DNA of 10,097 nucleotides from an uncultured Gammaproteobacteria bacterium (GCA_913044155.1 CAJWNF010000012.1:1-10097); one strand, 5' to 3'. Shown: positions 1-7,948, numbered from the stretch's first letter. Translations and numbers: made by a program. Notes: a model not told the origin generated them from the sequence alone.

Positions 1-7
1 ATTCATA

Positions 8-109
8 TTAACTGAGTTTTCTAAATAATAAACCTACAACAAATGCACCGGATAAAAATATAGCGATACAAAATGCGGTCATAAATGTTGTATTGAATAG
101 TATGTCCAT
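8..109 (-). CDS. Small single-pass membrane protein, 33 aa, unknown function
   Basis: The reading frame starts at ATG 109-107 and stops at TAA 10-8. A purine-rich ribosome binding site, AAGGAAG, lies just upstream (118-112). The product begins MDILFNTTF and is almost entirely one hydrophobic helix (about residues 9-29), ending in the short basic tail RKLS. This is the size and shape of the tiny single-helix subunits that accompany respiratory oxidases, but I do not recognise the family and assign no function. It is the first gene behind an FNR-type promoter (303-344) and a structured leader. It could therefore be made under low oxygen together with the oxidase, or be the leading gene of an operon that continues outside the window. 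Reality as a gene is supported by the start, RBS and helix; with only 33 codons, chance cannot be excluded. Confidence 0.6.
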   Translation of the reverse strand: MDILFNTTFMTAFCIAIFLSGAFVVGLLFRKLS

Positions 110-296
110 GGCTTCCTTTTATTGCTGATGGTTAAGGGAGTCTGGCGCTGATATAAAGGACTACCAAAGGAGGAAGAATCCAATAGGATGAATCAGCGCC
201 GAACTCTTAATGACGCCAGGGGCTAATATTCATTTTGCCCTCTCTCCCAGCAAGACAGCAAAACACGGCATTAGATTCAAGCCCAAGGCGTCACTA
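110..296 (-). promoter_or_regulatory. Structured 5' leader of the 33-aa gene
   Basis: This stretch has no long reading frame but holds complementary segments, read as minus-strand RNA. Stem 1 pairs 287-293 with 211-217 (7 bp, TGACGCC/GGCGTCA). It continues past a 2x2 internal loop with 280-284 pairing 220-224 (GGGCT/AGCCC). Inside it, 258-263 can pair with 233-238 (TTTTGC/GCAAAA). Stem 2 pairs 192-200 with 144-152 (GGCGCTGAT/ATCAGCGCC, 9 bp). The loop of stem 2 contains CTTCCT (171-176), complementary to AGGAAG (112-117), the RBS of the 33-aa gene. Stem 1 begins a few bases after the transcription start predicted from the FNR promoter. It matches no riboswitch class that I recognise. The pairings are seen directly; a regulatory role is inference. 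Confidence 0.5.
207..233 (-). CDS. Possible 8-codon upstream ORF (leader peptide MNISPWRH)
   Basis: ATG 233-231 is followed by seven codons and TAA 209-207. A strong Shine-Dalgarno run, AGAGAGGG (245-238), sits 5 nt upstream, better than most genes here have. The coding bases form the 3' strand of stem 1 in the leader, so ribosomes translating it would open that stem. There is no run of one amino acid as in classical amino-acid attenuators, although Trp, Arg and His are adjacent. It could be a chance ATG behind a purine run. Confidence 0.35.
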   Translation of the reverse strand: MNISPWRH

Positions 297-302
297 GGAG
301 TT

Positions 303-344
303 ATTATTGCAAGATTAAATAATATGTGTCTTGATATAAATCAA
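303..344 (-). promoter_or_regulatory. FNR-type class II promoter facing the 33-aa gene
   Basis: Positions 331-344 read TTGATATAAATCAA, a perfect match to the FNR consensus TTGAT-N4-ATCAA. On the minus strand a -10 hexamer AATAAT (308-303, 5 of 6 to TATAAT) lies with its centre 32 bp from the box centre. That is the spacing expected when FNR sits at -41.5. The start would fall near 296. In the plus direction the corresponding position (CTCGGA) is no -10, so the promoter faces the small membrane protein and anything beyond the window edge. Confidence 0.75.
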
Positions 345-361
345 GTTTTACAAAATTTATA

Positions 362-408
362 TCTACCTCGGATATCCATATAACATCAATCAAAATGAGG
401 TAGGTAGA
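362..408 (-). terminator. Possible weak terminator region after ccoS
   Basis: Between the ccoS stop and the FNR box, CTACCTC (403-397 in minus-strand RNA) can pair with GAGGTAG (369-363), and a shifted register (408-402 with 368-362) is also possible. The loop is about 27 nt and is followed only by an AT-rich stretch with four T near the end. This is a poor intrinsic terminator. It is listed because it is the only hairpin that could end the cco transcript before the next FNR promoter. Confidence 0.22.
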
Positions 409-435
409 GGGTGCTTTTTTGTTGGTTTTTTGTAA

Positions 436-588
436 TTATTTATCGTCGCTTTCTTCATCGAAAAGAATTCTGTTAGCGGCGCCATCCAGATCTTCATATT
501 GGTTATTGTTGAGAGCCCAGAAAAATGCAATCAAACCAATCAAGCCGAGCGTCAATGCGATGGGAATGAGGTAAACTAACACATCCAT
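436..588 (-). CDS. ccoS: CcoS, cbb3 oxidase assembly protein (50 aa)
   Basis: ATG 588-586 overlaps the last base of the ccoI TAA (TAATG), so translation is probably coupled. The 50-residue product has one helix (about residues 4-25) and then the diagnostic CcoS signature: FFWAL, NNQYEDLDG at about 28-36, and an acidic tail with RILFDEE. In studied bacteria CcoS is needed to insert cofactors (hemes b and/or CuB) into CcoN; without it the oxidase assembles but is inactive. As last gene of the operon after ccoGHI it has its usual position. The length is normal for the family. Confidence 0.95.
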   Translation of the reverse strand: MDVLVYLIPIALTLGLIGLIAFFWALNNNQYEDLDGAANRILFDEESDDK

Positions 589-2903
589 TATAAACCCCTA
601 ATACGGTTTAATCGAAAGCTGTTCCCTATAACAACTAATGAAGAACTTGACATAGCGATGGCTGCTATTAGAGGAGTCACATAACCCATCACCGCTAAAG
701 GTATAGCACAAATATTGTACAAAACTGCAATCGTAAAGTTTTGCTTAATAAGTTTATTTGCCTTCAGAGCGACCTTCCATGACTGATATACAGGCGCCAG
801 CTTCTCTCCTTGAAAGACTATATCGGCAGTGTTTTGTGTTATATCTATTGCTGATGATGGAGACATTGAGACACTAGCTGATGACAAAGAAGGGGCGTCA
901 TTTAGCCCATCTCCAACCATCAATATCTTTCTTCCTTTTTCTCTCATTGAATCTATATATTTACATTTATCGACAGGCGAGAGAGAAGCAAAATAGGTTG
1001 AAATTCCAATGCTTTTTGCTACCTTATTTACTACTTGCTTTGTGTCGCCAGAAAGGAGCGCTGTCACCAAGCCAGCATCTTGCATCTTTCCAACCACCTC
1101 TTTTGCATCTGACCTAAGAGAGTCAATGAAATTAAAACACACTTTTTCACCATCTATATTGAGCCACAATTCAAGCGACTCTAGATCATTAATCGAGTCT
1201 TCGCCACACCATTGACGACTCCCAAGCTTCACCTCTTTGTCATCTAATAATGCCTGGACTCCCATCCCGGGGAATTCTTTCACTTTCTCTATACTAACTA
1301 ATTCTTTTGAGTAAGCATTAGAGATGGCCTTGGACAATGGGTGTTTACTGTTTACAGCAAGTGAAGCTGCAATCTGAAGTTGTCTATCATTGTATTGACC
1401 ATCTAGCAGTGTAGGAAGTCCTGTAGTCAATGTACCGGTCTTGTCTAAAACTACAAAGTCAATTCCGGCAAGCCTCTCTAGTGCATCTCCAGACTTTAAC
1501 AGGATACCGTTCTTAAAAAGTTTGCCTCGTGCAAGCACTTGTGTGACCGGGACTGCCAGACCAAGCGCACAAGGGCAAGTAATTATTAATACAGTAATAG
1601 CATTCAGTAGCGCTAACTGCCATGCCAATCCTAACAGCCACCAGCCCAAAAAAGTCATTAACCCCATAAAATGAACGATTGGTGTATAAAGCTGTGCAGC
1701 TTTATCAGCAATCCTGACAAAGTATGCCTGTGACTTTTCTGATTGCTCCATCAACTTTACTATATCTCCAAGGAGACTGGTATCACTGGACTTCGATGCA
1801 ATTATACGAATTGGCGCTGAAATATTAACCGTCCCGGCAAATACCCTGTCGTCCTCTTTGACGCTCTTGGGTATCGTCTCTCCTGTAATCAAACTAATAT
1901 CGAGTTCAGAAATGCCCCAGGACACTTTACCGTCTACAGGAACATTTTCACCAGCAGATACTAGTATTGTCATGCCTTCTTTTAGCTCACGTATTGGCAC
2001 AACCTTCTGTTTGCCATCCTTGAGGACTGTAGCGGTTCCCTGCAGCTTTGAGAGTAATTCTTGTGCAGACTCCTTTGCCTTGCCTTTTGCTCGCACATCA
2101 AGATAGCGCCCAATCAACAAAAAGAAGAGCAGCATAACTGCGGAATCAAAATAGATATGCTCGCCATGATTTAGTGTCTCAAAAACGCTCATCGCGCTTG
2201 CCAGAATTATTGCCAGAGAGATAGGCACATCCATATTGGTATGCCTTTTTTTCAAAATTGATATAGCTGAATAAAAGAACGGTCTACCTGCATACATGAT
2301 AGCTGGCAGCGCAATAACGATAGACACCCAATGTAAAAAGTCTTGCGTCGCGTTGCCCATTAATTTTGACTCTTCAGACCAAAGCCCTATAGAGATCATC
2401 ATCAAATTTCCCATTGCAAATCCTGCAACGGCAAGGCAGCGTAAAAGGTATTTTTCTTGGTCGTTTGAATGATCCTTTTTAGAGCCGCCAAAAGGGACCA
2501 AATCGTAGCCAAGATTTATGACGGCATTGGCCAAAATATCTCCATATTCCTTGGCGCCTTTCCATGAATATGTCAGTCTATCTGTTGACATATTGACTCT
2601 TGCGGATAATACCCCTTCATGCTCGTAGAGCCCTCTTTCGACCCTTTGTACACAAGCAGCGCAATGAATATTTTTTATCGACAGTGTTAGGCTATAGTGC
2701 CCAGCAGAGTCTTGCACGGCAAATACAGAGAAAAGGGGTTTCTGTTCCGGTGCCGCGCTTTTAGCCTCCTCAATATTTCCATAGGCCTCCTCACAGCCCG
2801 AACAACAGAATTTTTGTTCGGTCGATACAGGTGTATTGCAGTACAAACACCTTGCTAATTCACTATGATGCGCTTGCTTTGTTGGTATTTCTGTTGATTC
2901 CAT
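588..2903 (-). CDS. ccoI: CcoI/FixI copper-exporting P1B-type ATPase for cbb3 assembly
   Basis: Moves copper across the inner membrane for CuB insertion into CcoN. I place the start at ATG 2903 (771 aa); a GTG at 2927 would add 8 residues but deepens the overlap with ccoH from 49 to 73 nt. Numbering from ATG 2903: a cysteine-rich N-terminal metal-binding module (C19-x2-C22, then C33, C34 and C37); a heavy-metal-associated domain with HCAAC (C81, C84); TGE of the actuator domain (340-342); the CPC transport motif (443-445) in the sixth helix; DKTGTLT with phosphorylated D487; HP (521-522); GDGLND (664-669); and a YN pair (729-730) and MSSSS (751-755) in the last two helices, typical of Cu+-ATPases. 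All catalytic motifs are intact. The CcoI assignment rather than housekeeping CopA rests on the extra N-terminal module and the position between ccoH and ccoS. Confidence 0.95.
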   Translation of the reverse strand: MESTEIPTKQAHHSELARCLYCNTPVSTEQKFCCSGCEEAYGNIEEAKSAAPEQKPLFSVFAVQDSAGHYSLTLSIKNIHCAACVQRVERGLYEHEGVLSARVNMSTDRLTYSWKGAKEYGDILANAVINLGYDLVPFGGSKKDHSNDQEKYLLRCLAVAGFAMGNLMMISIGLWSEESKLMGNATQDFLHWVSIVIALPAIMYAGRPFFYSAISILKKRHTNMDVPISLAIILASAMSVFETLNHGEHIYFDSAVMLLFFLLIGRYLDVRAKGKAKESAQELLSKLQGTATVLKDGKQKVVPIRELKEGMTILVSAGENVPVDGKVSWGISELDISLITGETIPKSVKEDDRVFAGTVNISAPIRIIASKSSDTSLLGDIVKLMEQSEKSQAYFVRIADKAAQLYTPIVHFMGLMTFLGWWLLGLAWQLALLNAITVLIITCPCALGLAVPVTQVLARGKLFKNGILLKSGDALERLAGIDFVVLDKTGTLTTGLPTLLDGQYNDRQLQIAASLAVNSKHPLSKAISNAYSKELVSIEKVKEFPGMGVQALLDDKEVKLGSRQWCGEDSINDLESLELWLNIDGEKVCFNFIDSLRSDAKEVVGKMQDAGLVTALLSGDTKQVVNKVAKSIGISTYFASLSPVDKCKYIDSMREKGRKILMVGDGLNDAPSLSSASVSMSPSSAIDITQNTADIVFQGEKLAPVYQSWKVALKANKLIKQNFTIAVLYNICAIPLAVMGYVTPLIAAIAMSSSSLVVIGNSFRLNRIRGL

Positions 2904-3328
2904 TCTGCTACCACTCTTATATCCCACTGCCCTTTTAAGGGAAAATTCACCGCATTATTCTCATAACTCCCTTCAGCATTATGATAAAGCAATACTTCAA
3001 AATCCAACCCTGATTTAGTAGCGCGAGAAATATGGGCAACAACTTTCGCTCCCACAATTGGCTGCCCTTGCTTGTCGTTTAGTTGAAAGAAAAGTGCAGG
3101 CTGAGTAAAACCTATATCTCCATTCCAGCCGAGCATCTCTTGTTGATCGTATGCAGTTATATACTGATTATAATTTAGCCCTTTTTGGTAAGCGTTTTCG
3201 GTAACAACACCGCTATGAGTTGTTGTAGCAAGGTAAACAAAGATGCCGTCCATTATTGCTATAAACACAAAAAAGGCGACAAAATATAGCGGAATTATTC
3301 TATCTCTTTTTGCCATATCACTATACAT
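2855..3328 (-). CDS. ccoH: CcoH/FixH, cbb3 oxidase assembly protein
   Basis: A 157-residue protein with a basic N-terminus (KRDR), one transmembrane helix at about residues 11-34 and a periplasmic domain of about 120 residues. The family hallmark just after the helix is visible: ENAYQKGLNYNQ. The C-terminal half (LLYHNAEGSYE ... GQWDIRVVAEW) fits the FixH fold. CcoH is a stable assembly partner of the oxidase and interacts with CcoN. ATG 3328 overlaps the ccoG stop by one base (TAATG), implying coupling. A second in-frame ATG at 3316 is possible; neither has a clear RBS. The 3' end overlaps ccoI by 49 nt. Confidence 0.93.
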   Translation of the reverse strand: MYSDMAKRDRIIPLYFVAFFVFIAIMDGIFVYLATTTHSGVVTENAYQKGLNYNQYITAYDQQEMLGWNGDIGFTQPALFFQLNDKQGQPIVGAKVVAHISRATKSGLDFEVLLYHNAEGSYENNAVNFPLKGQWDIRVVAEWNQQKYQQSKRIIVN

Positions 3329-4740
3329 TATTCTGTCCCGCTCACAAATATACTATCCTTCTGCTTTTTGATTTTGGTTTTGACATCCTCAACATAAAAA
3401 GTGAAATTTTGGCGCAACTTTTTTTGTCTATAAGATGTCAAAAATACACGAAAATGGCCGACACTATCAGCAAATACTTTCAAATTGTCGATTCTCATAA
3501 TTCCAGCGCCCGCAACCCGTATTTCTACTTTATCTAGCCCGGAAACACTAAGCGCATAACTCTTATCTTCATGAGTCTTGTTGAGAATTTTAATATCGTA
3601 GCCGTTACGAATTTTGTGGGCAGTAAGCTGCACAAACATTGGGTTGCGGTCGTGCAATACGTGGAGTTCTATAGGGGAACGAGAGGCCAGCCCGTACAAC
3701 ATAATGGTGGTAGCTATAAGAAGAATAGATATGTAGTAAGTTGTTCTTTTTCGTAATATATGGACACTTTCTTCTATATGTTTTTCACGTAATTTGTGCT
3801 TTAGCTCGGTATCATAGCGGACCAATCCATGAGGCAAACTTAGCTTGTCCATTACATTATTACATGCGTCGATGCACATCCCGCAAGCGATACATTCCAT
3901 CTGCAGGCCGTTTCTAATATCAATCCCGGCTGGGCATACATGGACACAAATTTTACAATCTACACAATGTCCTCTGCCTTCCCAACTTGCCCCTTTTTTG
4001 TAGGCGCTTCTTGGTTCGCCACGAAACTCGTCATAACATATAATCAACGATTCCTCATCGAACATTGCTGACTGAAAACGGGCATAAGGACACATATAAT
4101 TACAGACCTGTTCGCGGCCAAAACCAGCCAACAAATAGGTACTGCCGGTGAGCGCCACAATCCAGCCAGTGACTGACCATGGAACATCGAAGTTGAGTAT
4201 CTGAGACATCAGAGTAGGCGCGTCATTATAATAAAAAACCCATGCGCCCCCGGTAATTAGTCCGATAAAAATCCAGGTTAGATGGGTAGCCAACTTACGC
4301 CAAAATTTATTAAAGCTAAAACTCGACTGGTCGAGCTGCATTCTTTTTTGACGGTCGCCCTGAAAGATTCTCTCAACCCAAACGAACAAATCGGTCCAGA
4401 CCGTCTGCGGACATATATAGCCACACCAGGCTCGGCCAAAAAGACTAGTAACTAAAAAAAGACCTACCGCAGCAATAATCAAAAGGCCTGTAATATAGTA
4501 AACCTCTTGAGGCCATATTTCGATAAAGAAAAAGTAGCCCCTACTGTTAGGGATGTCTAGCAGTATTGCTTGGTCTGGTGCATTTAATCCACGATCCCAC
4601 CTAATCCAGGGAGCAAAATAATAAATCCCCAAAGTGATGAACATTATCAACCATTTTATTTTGCGGTATTTACCCCAGACTCGTTTTGGATAAATTTTTT
4701 GCTGCTTCTCAAAAAGCTTGATTTTATTATCGCTAGGCAA
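3328..4740 (-). CDS. ccoG: CcoG/RdxA/FixG, membrane iron-sulfur protein (cupric reductase)
   Basis: A 470-residue polyferredoxin-like membrane protein. Helices are visible at about 31-46, 81-99, 153-171, 188-207 and 335-352. Two intramembrane C-x3-C-P motifs (C106/C110 and C213/C217) precede two cytoplasmic 4Fe-4S clusters: C259-x2-C262-x2-C265-x3-C269-P, and C283-x2-C286-x2-C289-x3-C293. The C-terminal 110 residues form a beta-rich periplasmic domain. CcoG has been shown in other bacteria to reduce Cu(II) to Cu(I) for oxidase assembly. The start is TTG 4740, two bases after the ccoP stop, with GGTGAG (4751-4746) 5 nt upstream. The first in-frame ATG is codon 33 and would cut off the conserved basic IYPKRVWGKYRKIKW segment, so TTG is preferred. 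Confidence 0.95.
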   Translation of the reverse strand: MPSDNKIKLFEKQQKIYPKRVWGKYRKIKWLIMFITLGIYYFAPWIRWDRGLNAPDQAILLDIPNSRGYFFFIEIWPQEVYYITGLLIIAAVGLFLVTSLFGRAWCGYICPQTVWTDLFVWVERIFQGDRQKRMQLDQSSFSFNKFWRKLATHLTWIFIGLITGGAWVFYYNDAPTLMSQILNFDVPWSVTGWIVALTGSTYLLAGFGREQVCNYMCPYARFQSAMFDEESLIICYDEFRGEPRSAYKKGASWEGRGHCVDCKICVHVCPAGIDIRNGLQMECIACGMCIDACNNVMDKLSLPHGLVRYDTELKHKLREKHIEESVHILRKRTTYYISILLIATTIMLYGLASRSPIELHVLHDRNPMFVQLTAHKIRNGYDIKILNKTHEDKSYALSVSGLDKVEIRVAGAGIMRIDNLKVFADSVGHFRVFLTSYRQKKLRQNFTFYVEDVKTKIKKQKDSIFVSGTE

Positions 4741-4742
4741 AC

Positions 4743-5624
4743 TTACTCACCGCCACCCAGAGAGTGCACGTAAACAGCGAGCTGCCTTATTGTTGCGTCA
4801 TCCAAACGACCTTCCCAAGATGGCATAACGCCATGCTGTGGGTTTTCAATTTGGCTAACTATCCCTGGATTGCTGTCCTCAACATGCAACCAAATGCTGT
4901 CGGAAATGTTGGCAGCTCCTAGACTTGTGTTGCCAATTCCATCCTTACCATGACAATACAAACACATCTGTTCGTAGCTTGTTTTTCCTTCCGCTGTATA
5001 GCGATATCCCTTCGATAAGCTCAGTATATATGCAGCAATTTTTTTCATTGCCTCTTCATCAAGTATACCTTTAAATGCGGGCATTGTAGAGCTTCGAGTG
5101 TTTGGGTTGTCGGCACGAATACCATGCTTTATCGTTAGATAAATGTTGTCTATCGAGCCTCCCCACAACCAATCGTCATCGTTCAAATTAGGGTACCCTT
5201 TAGCGCCGCCGGCACCACTTCCATGGCATCCCGCACAATTTTCCTTGAAAGCTGATTTGCCTCCTACTACTGCAAACGCGTAGAGCTTTTGATTATTCAA
5301 AATATCCTCGATTGAGGTTTTTTGAAATTGCGCTAGGTTTTCTGCACGACGAGAAAATATTTCATTTTGGCTCTCTTCTAGCTGCTTGTACTGATTCCAC
5401 TCGATGCTACCTTTGGTGCCTCCACGAAAACCATCACCTGAAAGTGTTGGCCATGCAGGATAGACATACCAATAACCGATAGCCCAAACAATTGTAGCTA
5501 TAAATAACCACACCCACCAACGCGGCGAAGGGTTGTTTAATTCTTTAATGCCGTCCCATTCATGGCCTGTTGTTTCTATACCGGTGTGTTCATCAATGTT
5601 TTTATTGTTATCGTTTGGGACCAT
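4743..5624 (-). CDS. ccoP: CcoP, di-heme cytochrome c subunit of cbb3 oxidase
   Basis: Receives electrons from soluble cytochromes c and passes them to CcoO. The 293-residue protein has an N-terminal cytoplasmic segment, one helix (about 36-56: WWVWLFIATIVWAIGYWYVY) and two periplasmic cytochrome c domains. Heme sites are CAGCH (C130, C133, H134) with axial M181 (STMPAF), and CLYCH (C221, C224, H225) with axial M267 (GVMPSW). I chose ATG 5624, because GGAGG (5635-5631) lies exactly 6 nt upstream. A TTG at 5639 in the same frame would add MWRIL but places the RBS inside the gene. Starts 17 nt inside ccoQ. Confidence 0.96.
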   Translation of the reverse strand: MVPNDNNKNIDEHTGIETTGHEWDGIKELNNPSPRWWVWLFIATIVWAIGYWYVYPAWPTLSGDGFRGGTKGSIEWNQYKQLEESQNEIFSRRAENLAQFQKTSIEDILNNQKLYAFAVVGGKSAFKENCAGCHGSGAGGAKGYPNLNDDDWLWGGSIDNIYLTIKHGIRADNPNTRSSTMPAFKGILDEEAMKKIAAYILSLSKGYRYTAEGKTSYEQMCLYCHGKDGIGNTSLGAANISDSIWLHVEDSNPGIVSQIENPQHGVMPSWEGRLDDATIRQLAVYVHSLGGGE

Positions 5625-5772
5625 CAGAATCCTCCACAATAGGTATATATTTATATGACTCTATGGTTTTCTTTTGGCTCGGACGAAAAGCCCAAAACAC
5701 AACCCCAACGAAAACACTAACAAAGAATAACAGCCCAATTAGTCCAGCATTTGCATGTGTTAAATCAATCAT
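5608..5772 (-). CDS. ccoQ: CcoQ, small single-helix subunit of cbb3 oxidase
   Basis: ATG 5772 overlaps the ccoO TGA (ATGA), and the frame ends at TAA 5610-5608 inside ccoP, giving 54 residues. One helix (about 9-29) is followed by the typical CcoQ segment [14 protein letters not shown] and a charged tail. CcoQ stabilises association of CcoP with the CcoNO core in other bacteria. No separate RBS is obvious, which fits translational coupling to ccoO. The last 17 nt are shared with ccoP in another frame. Its position between ccoO and ccoP is the canonical one. Confidence 0.92.
   Translation of the reverse strand: MIDLTHANAGLIGLLFFVSVFVGVVFWAFRPSQKKTIESYKYIPIVEDSDGPKR
5631..5635 (-). promoter_or_regulatory. 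Ribosome binding site of ccoP
   Basis: GGAGG lies inside the 3' end of ccoQ, 6 nt before ATG 5624. It is the strongest Shine-Dalgarno sequence in the operon and decides the ccoP start against the upstream TTG at 5639. Confidence 0.85.
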
Positions 5773-6515
5773 TCTGAGCTCGCATCTTTTGTTAAAACAT
5801 CTGGATCATAATCCTTGAGTTCGGCCATAGTTCCAAGAACTTGAAGATAAGCAATAATTGCGTCTAATTCAGATACAACGCCTTCTTTGCCATCAAAGTC
5901 TCGAATATTTGTGTTTTTGCCATAACGCTCCATTAAGCCGGCTTCGCTGTCGCTATTTCCTTCATGGGCTTGGGCCATAGCATCGCTATAGGCATTTTCA
6001 ATCATTGCATCTGTATACGGAACACCTACAACTTTAAGGGCCTCCAAATGCGCCGCGATATCATCAAGCTTAGCATCTCTTTTTGCCATAGTGCTATAGC
6101 GCGGCATAATCGACTCGGGGACATACTCTTGTGGGTCAATCATGTGACCAACATGCCAGCTGTCCGAATATTTGCCACCAACACGAGCTAGGTCTGGGCC
6201 TGTTCTCTTTGAACCCCATTGAAAGGGATGGTCATACATACTTTCTGCCGCCAATGAGTAGTGCCCATAACGCTCTACCTCGTCTCTTAGTGGCCTAATT
6301 TGCTGGCTATGGCAACCGTAACAACCTTCTCGAATGTAAATATCCTGCCCTGCTAACTCCAACGGCGTATACGGTCTAATCCCCTTTACTGGCTCAATTG
6401 TTGTTTCCAATCGGAAAAGCGGCACAATCTCAACCAGCCCACCTATAGAAATAGCAATAACAGTAAAAATCAACAACAAGATTGAGTTTTTTTCAAGCTT
6501 TTTATGATTTAACAC
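5769..6515 (-). CDS. ccoO: CcoO, mono-heme cytochrome c subunit of cbb3 oxidase
   Basis: Carries electrons from CcoP to CcoN. The 248-residue protein has an N-terminal membrane anchor (about 11-31), the heme c site CYGCH (C65, C68, H69) within [12 protein letters not shown], and axial M137 in [23 protein letters not shown] (100-116) is a CcoO hallmark. The start is GTG 6515, since the frame is closed upstream by TGA at 6539-6537. GGAG (6527-6524) lies 8 nt before it. An ATG at 6529 or 6520 opens only a tiny frame ending TAA that overlaps the start. Length is slightly longer than the roughly 200-residue forms because of a loop around 165-205. Confidence 0.96.
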   Translation of the reverse strand: MLNHKKLEKNSILLLIFTVIAISIGGLVEIVPLFRLETTIEPVKGIRPYTPLELAGQDIYIREGCYGCHSQQIRPLRDEVERYGHYSLAAESMYDHPFQWGSKRTGPDLARVGGKYSDSWHVGHMIDPQEYVPESIMPRYSTMAKRDAKLDDIAAHLEALKVVGVPYTDAMIENAYSDAMAQAHEGNSDSEAGLMERYGKNTNIRDFDGKEGVVSELDAIIAYLQVLGTMAELKDYDPDVLTKDASSE

Positions 6516-6523
6516 GTCATTTG

Positions 6524-6527
6524 CTCC
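6524..6527 (-). promoter_or_regulatory. Ribosome binding site of ccoO (GTG start)
   Basis: GGAG lies between the ccoN stop and GTG 6515, 8 nt before the start. It supports GTG as initiator in the absence of any in-frame ATG. Confidence 0.7.
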
Positions 6528-6532
6528 ATTAC

Positions 6533-7948
6533 TTATTCAACTTGTGTGCTTTCTTCATCAACCATAATAGTCTTCCAGATGTTGTAGACCATAATCAGAG
6601 CGCCACCTAGGAATAAAGCACCTCCAAGCGCGCGGATAATATAGAACGGGTGCATAGCCATTACGGTTTCTACGAATGAATACTCCAAAAAACCTAGACT
6701 GTCATAACTCCGCCACATCAACCCTTGCATAACTCCAGCAATCCACATTGCTGAAATATAAAAAACGATTCCAATTGTGGCAATCCACAAATGCATATTT
6801 ACTAGTTTTAATGAATATAATTCTTTCTTTTTCCAGAGCACAGGAACTAGATGATAAATAGCGCCAAAACTTATAAAGGCAACCCAACCTAAGGCTCCAG
6901 AGTGAACATGGCCAATCGTCCACTCAGTGTAATGACTCAGAGCATTTACCTCTTTGATTGCCATTATAGGGCCCTCAAAAGTACTCATGCCATAAAAGGC
7001 TAGAGAGATAATCAAGAACTTTAGAACTGGATCTTCGCGCAGTTTATGCCATGCACCTGAGAGTGTCATTAGGCCGTTAATCATTCCACCCCAACTTGGC
7101 ATCCACAATATAATCGAAAAAGTCATCCCCAGAGTTTGGGCCCAATCAGGGAGCGCTGTATAGTGAAGATGGTGTGGCCCTGCCCAGATATAAATAAATA
7201 TTAATGACCAGAAATGTATGATCGAGAGTCGATATGAATAAACTGGTCGGTTAGCACGCTTTGGCACAAAATAATACATAATCCCTAAAAATCCTGCAGT
7301 GAGAAAAAATCCTACCGCATTATGGCCATACCACCACTGAATCAAAGCATTCTGTACACCTCCCCATAGCGGGTAGCTTTTTAGACTTGTTAACGATACC
7401 GGAACCGAAATACCATTCACTATATGAAGAATTGCCACGGTCGCAATAAAAGCCAAAAAGAACCAATTTGCAACATAGATATGAGGCTCTTTTCTCCTTG
7501 ACAGTGTCATCAAAAAAACAACAAGATAAACAACCCAAACAATGGCCAACCATAAATCGGCATACCACTCTGGCTCTGCGTACTCTTTACCCTGTGTTAC
7601 GCCAAACACGTAACCAAGAGCGGCCATTACAATAAATGCTTGATACCCCCAAAATGTAAAGTTGGCAAGACTATCTCCCCATAACCTTGCCCGACATGTT
7701 CTTTGAACGACAAAATAACTTGTCGCAAACAAGACATTGCCTCCAAAAGCAAAGATTACCGCCGATGTGTGAAGTGGTCTTAGTCTGCCGAAGGTAAAAT
7801 ATGGTTCAAAATTTAACCATGGAAATGCCATCTGAAGAGCAATATATAGCCCAACCAGAAAACCTACTATTGCCCAAAAAACCGATGCAATTGTAAATTT
7901 TTTTACGATTGATTCGTTGTATTCTGGTATTGCCAATGCCTCAGTCAT
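6533..7948 (-). CDS. ccoN: CcoN, catalytic subunit I of cbb3-type cytochrome c oxidase
   Basis: Reduces oxygen to water at the heme b3-CuB centre while pumping protons; very high oxygen affinity is typical of the family. The 471-residue, roughly 12-helix protein has all expected ligands: H60 (low-spin heme b, RPLHTSAV), H209 (CuB, WWYGHN), Y253 (the position of the helix VII tyrosine cross-linked to a CuB histidine), H259-H260 (CuB, GPHHLHY), E325 (STFEGP), H347 (heme b3) and H349 (heme b) in [10 protein letters not shown]. Numbering is within two residues of the crystallised Pseudomonas stutzeri enzyme. ATG 7948 has AGGA 8 nt upstream. It is the first gene of the cco operon, behind a long leader and an FNR-type promoter in the divergent gap. 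Confidence 0.98.
   Translation of the reverse strand: MTEALAIPEYNESIVKKFTIASVFWAIVGFLVGLYIALQMAFPWLNFEPYFTFGRLRPLHTSAVIFAFGGNVLFATSYFVVQRTCRARLWGDSLANFTFWGYQAFIVMAALGYVFGVTQGKEYAEPEWYADLWLAIVWVVYLVVFLMTLSRRKEPHIYVANWFFLAFIATVAILHIVNGISVPVSLTSLKSYPLWGGVQNALIQWWYGHNAVGFFLTAGFLGIMYYFVPKRANRPVYSYRLSIIHFWSLIFIYIWAGPHHLHYTALPDWAQTLGMTFSIILWMPSWGGMINGLMTLSGAWHKLREDPVLKFLIISLAFYGMSTFEGPIMAIKEVNALSHYTEWTIGHVHSGALGWVAFISFGAIYHLVPVLWKKKELYSLKLVNMHLWIATIGIVFYISAMWIAGVMQGLMWRSYDSLGFLEYSFVETVMAMHPFYIIRALGGALFLGGALIMVYNIWKTIMVDEESTQVE

Noticed and set aside
110..300. The structured leader as a known riboswitch (cobalamin, TPP, glycine, c-di-GMP, Moco) or as 6S, SRP or RNase P RNA
   Set aside because: Conserved core words of these families were looked for by eye and not found; a covariance search would settle it.
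397..433. T-runs at 415-420 and 426-431 as a plus-strand intrinsic terminator
   Set aside because: No gene on the plus strand ends here, and no GC-rich stem lies directly before the T-runs.
881..2106. Four plus-strand reading frames of 68-82 codons (881-1117, 1009-1215, 1441-1674, 1858-2106)
   Set aside because: They lie antisense to intact ccoI, have low-complexity or unrelated composition, and lack RBS and family features.
2904..2927. GTG 2927 as ccoI start
   Set aside because: It adds eight residues without family support and lengthens the overlap with ccoH; ATG 2903 suffices, though the choice is not certain.
3310..3756. Plus-strand frames at 3310-3537 and 3571-3756
   Set aside because: Antisense to ccoG and its junction with ccoH; no protein-like features.
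5625..5639. TTG 5639 as ccoP start
   Set aside because: The GGAGG at 5631-5635 is correctly spaced for ATG 5624 and would be inside the gene with the TTG start.
5570..6191. Plus-strand frames at 5570-5818 and 5964-6191
   Set aside because: Antisense to ccoP, ccoQ and ccoO, which are all well supported.
6702..7568. Minus-strand frames of 73 and 82 codons (6702-6923, 7320-7568)
   Set aside because: Out-of-frame shadows inside ccoN; tryptophan- and cysteine-rich as expected from frame-shifted membrane-protein codons.
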